From assembly GCF_004354045.1 (NCBI RefSeq), contig NZ_SMRT01000018.1:66473-130472 (forward strand): 64,000 bases of DNA, given 5' to 3'. Positions within the stretch are counted from its first letter, which is position 1. Each line of letters opens with the position of its first letter. This DNA comes from Paenibacillus piri (GTDB lineage: Bacteria; Bacillota; Bacilli; Paenibacillales; NBRC-103111). Position numbers and translations under genes: made by a program. Shown here piece by piece: positions 53,224 through 62,146 of the stretch. A model generated the notes under the pieces. That model did not search any database. It saw only the letters and a list, made by a program, of their open reading frames with translations, and had not been told where the DNA came from.

Positions 53224-53775
53224 TCATGTACTGGAATAACTCAAATAGCTCATTGCGATCCTCAGGGCAAAATAAGGGATTTGACCCAGAAGCTCGTCCA
53301 GTTTAGTCTCCAGTTCTTCAAGTTTGTTTGCAGCTTTGTTAATATTGTTTATTGAGCTATCGTACCCGTCCCTCAATGCTCCACTGTCTCTCTTGAAACC
53401 AAGAGAAGTTGGATATATTGATTTGGTTAGTTCTAAGACCGCCTTCGCGTAGTCCTGAATTTCTTTTTGAGCATCATGTTCTAATCGTTGTATCAAGAAA
53501 TGAGCAACCGATTGAACGGACGCTGTCCAGTACCAACGGACATACATTCCATATGAAGGTAAGAACAATCGAGCTTGTTCAGCGCAAATTCCATCTGCTA
53601 ATGCCTGCTCATACTTTTTCATCCCTAGCTCGATATACGACAACAATTCCTGCGTATGTTTCTCACCAAGTTCCCAAGAAATTATGTCTCCGCCGCCCTG
53701 TTTGGAATTCTCAGGCTTAGATCTCCATTCATCCGCTTTTGGGTATAAAAAACTGGCTCTTCGGTTATGTATCAC
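53224..53775 (-). pseudogene. ThyX (flavin-dependent thymidylate synthase) remnant fused to repeat-derived codons
   Basis: The first ~115 codons are a ThyX C-terminal half: EWRSKPENSKQGGGDI, then GICAEQARLFLPSYGMYVRW, YWTASVQSVAHFLIQRLEHD and AQKEIQDYAKAV. The N-terminal half, with the RHR motif that binds FAD and dUMP, is missing. The frame then passes through a family A right end (53343-53375, coding DGYDSSINNINK) into a foreign helical tail (KLEELETKLDELLGQIPYFA). The GTG start lies in a family B end. Confidence 0.8.
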
Positions 53776-53894
53776 CCGACAAATTGTTACACATTATATA
53801 ATGTGTTTTTTCGATCATCAAATAAATAAGTTCTTAAAATGTGGGATTGCATGGTTTAAACTGCCCCCAAAATTGAATACAAGCAGCAGTAAGT

Positions 53895-53935
53895 AAGGAA
53901 GCTTACACTCGATAGAGTGTGGCTTCCTTTTTTTG
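53895..53935 (+). terminator. Rho-independent terminator
   Basis: AAGGAAGCTTACACTC-GATA-GAGTGTGGCTTCCTT then TTTTTG on the plus strand; the complement is also stem-like. It lies beyond the 3' end of the ArsR-SRPBCC gene. Confidence 0.75.
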
Positions 53936-53976
53936 AGAGCAGATTCAATATATTCAATTTCACCTATATTGGGGTT

Positions 53977-54750
53977 TTATCCGCCAGCGAGCGCCTCCCC
54001 GGTTTCGAGCAACGTCTTCAAGCCCGAAAGCACAATCGGAAATCCGTTTTCAATAATTTTAGCGGTATGAGCGGCTTGTTCTAATTCATCATGCACAACG
54101 GTTACGAGGGTTACGCCCTTAAGCTCGGCATGTGAACCGATTTCCCACGTAATACGTATCGGGGTGTCGTTTTCCGTACCCGGAAACGAAACAAATCGCC
54201 ACCTCATCACGAGTTTACTCGGAGGATCCATGTCGAGAATAATCCCTTCCGCTCTCTTCTCTTCCCCGTTCCATAGTTCGAATGGAGATTCGATTTGCCA
54301 ATCGGACCGGATGGCGCAATTGTGCCAAAATTTCGATGTCTTGGCTGGATCCGTAATGGCTTGCCAAACTTGTTCCGGAGTTGCTTTAATCGCTATCCGA
54401 TTTACATGACGGGGTGTGTTTTCCATTTTCGTTTCACGCTCCAGTTCGTTTTGAAGGGATGTTAATCCGATCACCCAAGATTCGGTGTACTTGCTTACCC
54501 ATCGCTCATAAATTTGACGTATAGGTACCGCATTCAAATAATGAAGCTTTTCACGGCCTACTTTTCTAGTCGTAATAAGCCCGGCTTCCTCCAATATATT
54601 TAGATGCTTCATGACACCGAATCGAGACATGTCGAGCGGCGCGCAAAGCTCATTCAGCGTCTGCCCGTTCGAGGCATAAAGCAGATCCAAAAGCGTACGG
54701 CGGCTGGGATCCGCAAGCGCCTTGAATATATCTTTTTCCAATTGAAACAC
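53977..54750 (-). CDS. ArsR-type winged helix fused to SRPBCC (AHSA1) domain
   Basis: 257 residues. The N-terminal ~90 form an ArsR DNA-binding domain (KDIFKALADPSRRTLLDLLY, LCAPLDMSRFGVMKHLNILE), lacking the metal-ligand cysteines. The C-terminal ~150 are SRPBCC/AHSA1 (VNRIAIKATPEQVWQAITDP, AKTSKFWHNCAIRSDWQIES), a hydrophobic ligand pocket. So it is a single-chain ligand-sensing repressor. The start is GTG 54750 or TTG 54741. It is divergent from a nitroreductase; several palindromes lie between. Confidence 0.88.
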   Translation of the reverse strand: MFQLEKDIFKALADPSRRTLLDLLYASNGQTLNELCAPLDMSRFGVMKHLNILEEAGLITTRKVGREKLHYLNAVPIRQIYERWVSKYTESWVIGLTSLQNELERETKMENTPRHVNRIAIKATPEQVWQAITDPAKTSKFWHNCAIRSDWQIESPFELWNGEEKRAEGIILDMDPPSKLVMRWRFVSFPGTENDTPIRITWEIGSHAELKGVTLVTVVHDELEQAAHTAKIIENGFPIVLSGLKTLLETGEALAGG

Positions 54751-54793
54751 CTTCTCTTCTTGTCGAGCTGAAAAAATGATTTAAACCGCTTGA

Positions 54794-54848
54794 CATGTTA
54801 CCATTCAGTAACATATGATAAAGATATCATAAGTGACTTTATAGTCAC
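54794..54848. promoter_or_regulatory. Cluster of palindromes between ArsR-SRPBCC and nitroreductase
   Basis: TGTTACCATTCAGTAACA (54796-54813), TATGATA-AAGA-TATCATA (about 54814-54831) and GTGACTTTATAGTCAC (54833-54848). They are adjacent inverted repeats in the divergent promoter, likely operators of the fusion regulator. Confidence 0.6.
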
Positions 54849-54923
54849 ATGATAGCACAAACGGATTTGTTTGTCAGCCGGCGGCATGCAAATCGCGTTA
54901 AAAATGAACAGGAGCTGATCTTT

Positions 54924-55541
54924 GTGGGAACGACTTCAACATTACAGAATCGCATTTCCGCTAGTGCTTTCGATCCCGAAGGTCGGATTGCCCGGGAAGA
55001 TTTGCTTGCTTTTGTCGAACTCGCCGTCAAAGCGCCTTCAGGCTTTAACCTTCAGCCTTGGCACTTTCTTATCATCGACGACAAAGATAAAAAGGAAGCT
55101 CTACGTACCGCCGCCTTCGGCCAGCAAAAAATTACTGATGCTGCGGCATCTGTAATTGTGTTGGCGAATTTGCAGGCTTATGAGCGTGCTGAGCAAATAG
55201 CGGATGATCTCGTAACAAAACAGTATACTCCAGAAGCATACAAGGAAAAAGTGATCAGTTCCATTCGCTCATATCATGTAAATTCGCCTGACAAATATAA
55301 AGAGGAAGTGATCATTGCCGCTTCTTCTGCGGCATACGGCTTTCAACTCGCCGCATTTGAACACGGCTACGGGGTAACTCCCATTGGCGGATTTGATCCG
55401 GCTGCAGTTTCCGAGACGTTCGGCATCCCGGCTCACTTGAAACCCATTTTAATTATCGCCGTTGGCCTCTCCCCGGTGGAGACGAAGCAGCGCAAGTTCC
55501 GCTTCCCAGTGGAAGAAGTATCTTCTTTTAACGCAATCTGA
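54924..55541 (+). CDS. Nitroreductase-family FMN oxidoreductase
   Basis: 205 residues. The FMN-binding pattern is LAVKAPSGFNLQPWHFLIID, then ASSAAYGFQLAAFEHGYGVT and PIGGFDPAAVSETFGIP. The family reduces nitroaromatics, quinones or dehydro-amino acids with NAD(P)H. GTG 54924 has AGGAGCTG ahead; an upstream ATG at 54849 overlaps an operator-like palindrome. It is probably repressed by the divergent ArsR-SRPBCC protein. Confidence 0.85.
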   Translation: MGTTSTLQNRISASAFDPEGRIAREDLLAFVELAVKAPSGFNLQPWHFLIIDDKDKKEALRTAAFGQQKITDAAASVIVLANLQAYERAEQIADDLVTKQYTPEAYKEKVISSIRSYHVNSPDKYKEEVIIAASSAAYGFQLAAFEHGYGVTPIGGFDPAAVSETFGIPAHLKPILIIAVGLSPVETKQRKFRFPVEEVSSFNAI

Positions 55542-55630
55542 CAGACTGGCTGCCCATCTGCAGACCGTTTACGGAATCATACAACGAAATGAGAAAACAG
55601 TGAAACGCACATACAGAGGAGGAATAACCA

Positions 55631-56077
55631 ATGAGCGACTTTCAAAACATTGTTGATCGCTTCGAGATTGAGGCGCTGCGCGGCGAGTTCACCGACACGG
55701 TGATGATGCGCGACCCCGACCGCCTTGCGTCGCTGTTCACGGAGGACGGCGTGTGGCGGATTCCCCAACTCGCCGAATTCGTCGGCCGGGAGCAGATTCG
55801 CGCCGGGAGCAAGCGGCTACAGAGTCAGTGGGACTATTTCGTACAAACTACACACCCGGGCACGATCCAGCTCGAGGGCGATACCGCAGTCGGCCGTGCC
55901 TACATCTCAGAGCTCGCGCGCCTGCGCGACGGTAGAAGCGGGCTGAACTACGCCGTGTACCATGACCGCTACCAGCGCACAAAGAACGGCTGGAAGTTCG
56001 CCGAGCGTGTCTACGAGGTCAGATACCTCGACTCCACGCCGCTTTCAGGCTCGGCGCAGATCGACTCACATGTGTAG
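55631..56077 (+). CDS. SnoaL-like (NTF2-fold) protein, G+C-rich
   Basis: 148 residues of the SnoaL_4 type: ALRGEFTDTVMMRDPDRLAS, LFTEDGVWRIPQLAEFVGRE, then HDRYQRTKNGWKFAERVYEV. A cone-shaped fold used by polyketide cyclases and ring hydroxylases. G+C and third-position G/C are far above every neighbour and resemble actinobacterial DNA. An AGAGGAGG site typical of firmicutes precedes the ATG. Likely co-transcribed with the nitroreductase (90-bp gap). Confidence 0.85.
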   Translation: MSDFQNIVDRFEIEALRGEFTDTVMMRDPDRLASLFTEDGVWRIPQLAEFVGREQIRAGSKRLQSQWDYFVQTTHPGTIQLEGDTAVGRAYISELARLRDGRSGLNYAVYHDRYQRTKNGWKFAERVYEVRYLDSTPLSGSAQIDSHV

Positions 56078-56404
56078 GAGTCGGTGTTCTCGGCGCCCCG
56101 CTGCGGGGCCTGATCGTCAGATTCGGCACCAGCAAATATTCGCTGAACTGGTTCCTTATATAGTAAGCCACGTTCCGATGACTCCATTTCGGATTCGGGT
56201 AAATTTTTAAAATCATGCTAAGAGCCGCGTCAAGAAGCAATACAAAAATTTGCGATAGATTTGTCGTAATCGATCGATAGAACGCAGAGGACCCACCCCA
56301 TGGCAGGTATTACCAAGACTTTTTTGCAAAGATATGAGTGCTATTAAGCACTCTTTCTTTGTTTATCGATATGGGACATAGACTTCATTATTTATGACGT
56401 CAGG

Positions 56405-56560
56405 CAGTTACCAGCTAACGTAGTTGCGGAAGGGTAACGAGGCTGCCGATCGAAACCGGGCAGCCTCGTTGTGTAGTTTATTGAGCTCTTGTGTCAACTC
56501 CCGACAGCCTTCACGTTGTTGTTGAGCTATCGTTCCCCGTTAGCGGAACGAATGATTACA
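56405..56560. repeat. Hairpin repeat family A, compound copy
   Basis: GCTAACGTAGTTGCGGAAGG, strong stem AACGAGGCTGCCCGG... pairing AACGAGGCTGCCGATCG with CGGGCAGCCTCGTT, then TTTATTGAGCTC. After a second stem it ends GAGCTATCGTTCCCCGTTAG CGGAACG. The stretch 56078-56404 shows no gene. Confidence 0.75.
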
Positions 56561-56740
56561 GCTTGCACTACAAACGTTTGCCACAACACACTACACAGAA
56601 GAGTTCTCATGGGCACCATCCTCAGAGAGCTCGTTTCTTTGCAAAGAATCTAAAAGATTTGTCAGAGCATATGCTAGATAACTCCGCTTTCAACCGATTC
56701 CTCGCATATAACGATTTTATCATTGGAGTGTGCAATATTA

Positions 56741-57295
56741 TTAGTTCCCATCCAAATGATAAATTAGTTGTACAACGCCTGAGGAGAACGTTCTTGTATT
56801 AACCATTTTTAAATTCAACCTCTGTTTTATATCCACAAACAGCGGTTTCCCTTCTCCCAAAACAACAGGGTGAACAGATAATCTAAATTCATCAACAAGT
56901 CCTAAATTGATAAAAGTTGTAATAAGACTTGCTCCACCATATAGCCAGATGTCTTTACCAGGCTTATTCTTTAATTTATTTATTTCTTCAAGAATACTAT
57001 CATTTATGAATGTTGCTTTATTATCAGTCCCCTTTTGCGTCCTGGAAAACACATATTTCTCTTTACTATGAACCAATTCCCAAAATTCTTTTTCAGAATC
57101 CGTATGTTCAATTTCCGGAGTAAATTGTCCCCATAAATCATAGCTTTTTCTTCCATATAAAATTGTATCAATTTGATTCAAAAAATTAATAAACCCCATC
57201 TCAGAGTCCATAATGCACCAATCAACTTCACCATTTTTCCCTTCAATAAAACCATCTAAAGTAACCGCTAAATCTAAAATTATTTTTCGTTTCAT
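56741..57295 (-). CDS. RibD C-terminal/DHFR-fold reductase
   Basis: 184 residues: KIILDLAVTLDGFIEGKNGE, LYGRKSYDLWGQF, KDIWLYGGASLITTFINLGL and VVLGEGKPLFVDIKQRLNL. AAAGGAG precedes the ATG. A+T-rich, unlike the other copies at 24225, 37236 and 38089, so it was acquired separately. The closest family is YyaP/YwjB. Between 57296 and 57548 I see only short frames. Confidence 0.87.
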   Translation of the reverse strand: MKRKIILDLAVTLDGFIEGKNGEVDWCIMDSEMGFINFLNQIDTILYGRKSYDLWGQFTPEIEHTDSEKEFWELVHSKEKYVFSRTQKGTDNKATFINDSILEEINKLKNKPGKDIWLYGGASLITTFINLGLVDEFRLSVHPVVLGEGKPLFVDIKQRLNLKMVNTRTFSSGVVQLIYHLDGN

Positions 57296-57547
57296 GATTT
57301 GATACTCCTTTCGTTAATCTACCACCTATTATAGACCTCAAATACGCCACCTTATGTCATATTAATAAAAGAGAGGATATCTTTTTAACAATGCTGTCCG
57401 TCAGAGCGATTCCCTAAAAGCAGAGTTGATCTGCTATACTTTGTGGGGAACGTCGATGAAGATACATTCGTGTTTTTGATGTAGCTTTTTTTGCAATATC
57501 AGAATTGTTCAGCTCCGCTGAAAACATATGAATTCTGTTATTATAAA

Positions 57548-57583
57548 AAAAGCTTGAATTCACTGGGAATTCAAGCTTTCTTT
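57548..57583 (-). terminator. Terminator of the deo operon
   Basis: AAGCTTGAATTC-CCAGT-GAATTCAAGCTT stem followed on the minus strand by TTTTTT, five bases past the pdp stop codon. Confidence 0.9.
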
Positions 57584-57586
57584 ATA

Positions 57587-58888
57587 TTATTTCGTTACAA
57601 TTCCATGAACCAAGACTGGTGCTTTGGCATGTACTGCAATCCGAATATTGGCATAAATCATATCGACGACTTCCTGCACATCTTGACGGTTAGCATGAAT
57701 CGTTACTAAAGAGTCGCCTACTTTAACAGGATCGCCAATCTTCTTGTTCAACATCAAACCTACAGCGAGGTCGATTTCGGATTCCTTGGTCGCACGTCCA
57801 GCTCCAAGCAGCATGGCCGCTGTGCCAATCTCGTCCGCGATGATCTCAGCTACAACGCCATCTTCCTTAGCCAATACTTCGATTTGATAAGCGGCTTGAG
57901 GAAGCTTCTCGGGATGATCGACAACATTTGGGTCTCCACCCTGATTTTCAATAAACGACTTGAATTTCTCCAACGCCTTGCCGTTACGAATCACTTCCTT
58001 TAGCTTCTCCTCTGCATCTTCAAGCGAGGTAGCTTTATTCGCCAAGAATACCATTTGACGACCAAGCGCTAAGCACAGCTCCTCCAAATCCTTCGGCCCT
58101 TTCCCTTGCAGGGTATCAATGGCCTCTTTAACCTCCAGTGCATTTCCGATCGCATAGCCGAGCGGCTGGCTCATGTCGGAGATTACCGCCATGGTTTTTC
58201 GGCCAACCATGTTGCCGATGCGAACCATAGACTGAGCGAGCTCCTTGGCATCCTCCGCTGTTTTCATAAATGCACCCGCGCCTGTTTTGACATCCAGTAC
58301 GATAGCGTCAGAGCCAGCGGCGATTTTTTTACACATTATGGAGCTTGCAATTAATGGAATGGAATTCACCGTTCCCGTTACGTCGCGGAGTGCATACAGC
58401 TTCTTGTCTGCCGGAGTCAGGTTGCCTGTTTGACCGATAACCGCAATTTTATTACGGTTCACCAAATCCACGAATTGCTCCTTGCTGATCTCTACGTGGA
58501 ACCCTTCGATGGCTTCGAGCTTGTCGATTGTTCCACCCGTGTGTCCAAGACCGCGTCCGGACATTTTTGCAACCGGCACATCGAGTGCCGCAACAAGCGG
58601 CGCCAAAACCAACGTCGTAGTATCCCCTACTCCGCCGGTGGAATGCTTGTCAACCTTTACGCCTTCAATAGCGGACAAATCGATGGTTTCTCCGGAGTTG
58701 ACCATGGCCATTGTGAGGTCCGCCCGTTCCCGCTCCGTCATATCCTTGAAAAAAACCGCCATTGCCCAAGCACTGATCTGATAATCGGGAATTTCATTCT
58801 TCGTATAGCCTTCGATAATGAAATTGATTTCCTCGGTTGTTAATTCCTTGCCGTCACGTTTTTTCTCGATTAGATCTACCATTCTCAT
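57587..58888 (-). CDS. pdp: Pyrimidine-nucleoside phosphorylase
   Basis: 433-residue dimeric enzyme that splits thymidine, deoxyuridine and uridine with phosphate. The phosphate site is VDKHSTGGVGDTTTLVLAPL; then MSGRGLGHTGGTIDKLEAIE, the family signature, and SSIMCKKIAAGSDAIVLDVK with the pyrimidine-contact Lys. Last gene of the deo operon; its deoxyribose-1-phosphate is passed to DeoB and DeoC. GGAGGAGAG precedes the ATG. Confidence 0.95.
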   Translation of the reverse strand: MRMVDLIEKKRDGKELTTEEINFIIEGYTKNEIPDYQISAWAMAVFFKDMTERERADLTMAMVNSGETIDLSAIEGVKVDKHSTGGVGDTTTLVLAPLVAALDVPVAKMSGRGLGHTGGTIDKLEAIEGFHVEISKEQFVDLVNRNKIAVIGQTGNLTPADKKLYALRDVTGTVNSIPLIASSIMCKKIAAGSDAIVLDVKTGAGAFMKTAEDAKELAQSMVRIGNMVGRKTMAVISDMSQPLGYAIGNALEVKEAIDTLQGKGPKDLEELCLALGRQMVFLANKATSLEDAEEKLKEVIRNGKALEKFKSFIENQGGDPNVVDHPEKLPQAAYQIEVLAKEDGVVAEIIADEIGTAAMLLGAGRATKESEIDLAVGLMLNKKIGDPVKVGDSLVTIHANRQDVQEVVDMIYANIRIAVHAKAPVLVHGIVTK

Positions 58889-58941
58889 CGTCCTGTCTCT
58901 CCTCCGCTTGTATATTTGAACAGATCTATGGTATTCAACTT

Positions 58942-59649
58942 TTATAAAGAAACCGCCGTATCTAAGGCTACTTCCATCATCTCGTTAAATGTATTTTGAC
59001 GTTCCTCAGCCGTCGTTTCTTCCCCAGTCAGCAAATGATCGCTTACGGTCAGAATCGTCAATGCGTTGACGCCGAATTTGGCTGCGAGCGTATAAAGTGC
59101 GGTCGTTTCCATCTCGACGCCTAAAACTCCATGATCCATAAGCTTTTGAACAATGGCTTTATCGTCACGATAAAATACATCCGAGCTAAAAATATTGCCC
59201 ACGTGCAGCTTCAAGCCTTTAGCCATGCCACGCTCATACGCCGCTTTCAAAAGCGGAAAGCTGGCGATCGGGGAGAAATCGAAGCCTCCGAACACATGGC
59301 GGTTTATGCTTGAATCCGTGCAGGAGGCTTGAGCCAGGATAACGTCACGAACATGTACATGCTCTTGCATCGCGCCGCAGGTGCCTACACGGAATAAATT
59401 TTTCACTCCGTATTGGCTGATCAGCTCATTAGCATAGATGCTGATGGAAGGTATCCCCATTCCCGATCCTTGTACAGAAATTCGTTTGCCTTGATACGTT
59501 CCCGTGAAGCCAAGCATCCCGCGAACCTGATTGTAGCAAATTACATCCTCAAGATACGTCTCAGCTATATATTTTGCACGCAGCGGATCGCCGGGAAGCA
59601 GAATCGTCTCCGCAATCTCACCTTGGTTAGCTCCAATATGAACACTCAT
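58942..59649 (-). CDS. deoD: Purine nucleoside phosphorylase DeoD-type
   Basis: 235-residue hexameric phosphorylase. The substrate-binding start is MSVHIGANQGEIAETILLPG with the phosphate Arg, then VQGSGMGIPSISIYANELIS, and the end-loop ILTVSDHLLTGEETTAEER carries the catalytic Asp. It releases purine base and (deoxy)ribose-1-phosphate. It lies between deoB and pdp in the same transcript. TAGGAGGC precedes the ATG. Confidence 0.95.
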   Translation of the reverse strand: MSVHIGANQGEIAETILLPGDPLRAKYIAETYLEDVICYNQVRGMLGFTGTYQGKRISVQGSGMGIPSISIYANELISQYGVKNLFRVGTCGAMQEHVHVRDVILAQASCTDSSINRHVFGGFDFSPIASFPLLKAAYERGMAKGLKLHVGNIFSSDVFYRDDKAIVQKLMDHGVLGVEMETTALYTLAAKFGVNALTILTVSDHLLTGEETTAEERQNTFNEMMEVALDTAVSL

Positions 59650-59668
59650 CCAAGTTGCCTCCTAAATC

Positions 59669-60850
59669 TTATTTCAATTCCTTCAAAAAGCTAGTGCCAT
59701 GCTCCGGTAAGGCTACGCCAAAGTTCTCAGCGACGGTTGCCCCGATATCGGCAAATGTTTTGCGAAGCAGAAGCTCTTGTCCACCCTGTTTAAAACGAGG
59801 CGAGTAGACAAGCAGCGGCACGTATTCACGGGTATGGTCGGATCCTCGATAAGTCGGGTCATTACCGTGATCAGCGGTAATAATCAACAGGTCGTCAGCC
59901 TTCAGCTTGGTGAATATTTCCGGAAGCCGCGCATCGAATTCCTCCAGTGCTTGTCCATATCCCTGCGGGTCGCGACGATGACCGTATAAAGCATCGAAAT
60001 CAACGAGGTTAATGAAGCTGAGTCCTGTGAAGGATTCGTCCAAAACTGCGACCAATTTATCCATGCCATCCATATTGGAAACAGTACGGATCGCTTTGGT
60101 AACTCCTTCGCCGTCATAAATGTCAGATATTTTTCCTAATGCAATGACATCGAAGCCTGCGTCCTTCAGTGTGTTCATGGAAGTCGGGCCGAATGGCTTC
60201 AACGCATAGTCATGTCGGTTCGCCGTACGGGTAAAGTGCCCCGCTTCGCCAACGAACGGACGTGCAATGATTCGCCCTAGCATATAAGGATCGTCAAGCG
60301 TAATTTCGCGGCAAAACCCGCAAATCTCATACAGCTCTTTTAGCGGGACTACATCCTCATGAGCGGCGATTTGGAGAACGGAATCTGCTGATGTATATAC
60401 GATCAGTGCCCCCGTCTTGACGTGCTCTTCTCCAAGCTCGGCAATAATTTCCGTGCCGCTGGCTGGCTTGTTGCCAATGACTTTACGGCCGGTCTTCGCT
60501 TCAATTCGTGAAATCAGCTCTGCTGGGAAACCGTCGGGAAACACTCTGAACGGAGTATCGATTCGAAGACCCATAATTTCCCAGTGGCCTGTCATCGTAT
60601 CCTTGCCGCTGGAGGCTTCCTGCATCTTAGTTAAATAAGCCATCGGCTTCTCTGCTTTAGGAACGCCTTGAATTTCCCGAATATTGGACAATCCTAGCTT
60701 GGCCATATTAGGCATATTCAATCCCCCACGCTCGCGGGCTATATGGCCGAGCGTATCCACATCGTAATCGTCAAACTTAGCGGCGTCCGGAGCCTCTCCG
60801 ATCCCAACCGAATCCATGACGATGAGATGAATTCTTTTAAAATCAACCAT
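59669..60850 (-). CDS. deoB: Phosphopentomutase
   Basis: 393 residues of the alkaline-phosphatase superfamily. The metal-binding MDSVGIGEAPDAAKF, the phospho-threonine site SSGKDTMTGHWEIMGL, and LLIITADHGNDPTYRGSDHT with the second metal site are all there. It interconverts (deoxy)ribose-1-phosphate and -5-phosphate, linking the phosphorylases to DeoC. AAAGGAGC precedes the ATG. The next gene downstream is 19 bp away. Confidence 0.95.
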   Translation of the reverse strand: MVDFKRIHLIVMDSVGIGEAPDAAKFDDYDVDTLGHIARERGGLNMPNMAKLGLSNIREIQGVPKAEKPMAYLTKMQEASSGKDTMTGHWEIMGLRIDTPFRVFPDGFPAELISRIEAKTGRKVIGNKPASGTEIIAELGEEHVKTGALIVYTSADSVLQIAAHEDVVPLKELYEICGFCREITLDDPYMLGRIIARPFVGEAGHFTRTANRHDYALKPFGPTSMNTLKDAGFDVIALGKISDIYDGEGVTKAIRTVSNMDGMDKLVAVLDESFTGLSFINLVDFDALYGHRRDPQGYGQALEEFDARLPEIFTKLKADDLLIITADHGNDPTYRGSDHTREYVPLLVYSPRFKQGGQELLLRKTFADIGATVAENFGVALPEHGTSFLKELK

Positions 60851-60880
60851 TTCAACGGCTCCTTTGTGTTCTAATCTAGA

Positions 60881-62059
60881 TTATAAAAACAATCCTGCGA
60901 CCGTAGCCGAAAGCACGCTGACCATAGTTGCTCCGTATAACAGCTTCAGTCCAAAACGAGCTACAACGTTTCCTTGTTTTTCATGAAGCCCTTTTACAGC
61001 ACCGGAGATAATGCCGATAGACGAGAAGTTCGCAAATGATACAAGGAATACCGACACGATACCAACCGTCCGCGCTGACAATCCGGTATGCTTGCCAAGA
61101 TCGAGCATAGCTACAAATTCGTTCGAAACCATCTTGGTGGCCATAATGCTTCCTGCCTCAACAGCTTCTTTCCATGGTATCCCCATCATGAAGGCAAACG
61201 GAGCAAAGATATAGCCGAGCATCTCTTGGAACGAGATTCCGAAGATACCGCTAAAGATCCCGTTAATCATGGCAATAATGGCAACGAAACCTATAAGCAT
61301 TGCAGCAACCGTGATCGCTACCTTGAAACCATCCATAATATATTCGCCCAGCATTTCAAAAAAAGACTGCTTTTCATCCTCTTGCACCTGAAGGATATCT
61401 TCTTCCTTCGAAACAACGTAGGGATTCAAAATCGAAGCAATAATAAATCCGCCGAACAGGTTTAATACGATCGCAGTAACTACGTATTTCGGATTGATCA
61501 TTTGCATGTAGGCGCCAACAATGGACATGGATACAGTAGACATAGCGGAGGCACACAGTGTATATAGACGCTGCTTCGACAGCATGCCGATTTGTTTTTT
61601 CACCGAAATGAATACTTCGGATTGTCCTAGAATCGCGGAAGCTACAGCATTGTAGGATTCCAGTTTACCCATACCGTTTACTTTACTCAATACAAGACCG
61701 ATATATTTAATGATGAAAGGCAAGATTTTGGTGTACTGCAGGATACCGATCAGAGCTGAAATAAAAATGATCGGCAGCAGCACATTCAAGAAGAAAGGGA
61801 GTTGTCCTTCATTAGCAATACCGCCGAACACAAAGTTGACGCCCTCCCCTGCATACGACAGAAGCTTCTCGAATATCGACGCAAAGCCGCCTATGAGGAA
61901 TTCGCCGACACTTGTATTCAGCAGGGCAAAAGCAAGCAGCGTTTGCAAAACAACCATTATAAACAACGGACGGTAACGAATATTGCGGCGGTCGTTACTT
62001 ACTGCGTAGGTTAAAACGAATACTACCAGCACGCCTAAAACAGCAATCAAATATCTCAT
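60881..62059 (-). CDS. nupC: NupC-family concentrative nucleoside transporter
   Basis: 392 residues with about ten hydrophobic segments. CNT motifs are visible: AVASAILGQSEVFISVKKQI (nucleoside site) and GTSDAAMSTVS-like LCASAMSTVSMSIVGAYM, then MVSNEFVAMLDLGKHTGLSA. A proton- or sodium-coupled importer of nucleosides. It feeds the catabolic enzymes of the same operon. ATG 62059 follows TTGGAGGATG. Confidence 0.93.
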   Translation of the reverse strand: MRYLIAVLGVLVVFVLTYAVSNDRRNIRYRPLFIMVVLQTLLAFALLNTSVGEFLIGGFASIFEKLLSYAGEGVNFVFGGIANEGQLPFFLNVLLPIIFISALIGILQYTKILPFIIKYIGLVLSKVNGMGKLESYNAVASAILGQSEVFISVKKQIGMLSKQRLYTLCASAMSTVSMSIVGAYMQMINPKYVVTAIVLNLFGGFIIASILNPYVVSKEEDILQVQEDEKQSFFEMLGEYIMDGFKVAITVAAMLIGFVAIIAMINGIFSGIFGISFQEMLGYIFAPFAFMMGIPWKEAVEAGSIMATKMVSNEFVAMLDLGKHTGLSARTVGIVSVFLVSFANFSSIGIISGAVKGLHEKQGNVVARFGLKLLYGATMVSVLSATVAGLFL

Positions 62060-62146
62060 GATGTCATCCTCCAATGTTATTGTAATTTTAAGTATGCCTA
62101 ACTTAAGCGCTTACAACACCATCGTAAGAAGAAAAATCCTGACGGA

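Noticed and set aside
53224..53775. Working ThyX
   Set aside because: The N-terminal half with the RHR signature is missing and the C-terminus is foreign.
56080..56220. Transposase remnant after the SnoaL gene
   Set aside because: No frame longer than about 20 codons matches any transposase motif I know.
8326..56560. Genuine integron (attC array with IntI)
   Set aside because: No tyrosine recombinase is recognisable in the window, the ends lack the GTTRRRY/RYYYAAC pair, and some genes are clearly broken. Kept only as a cassette-like hypothesis.
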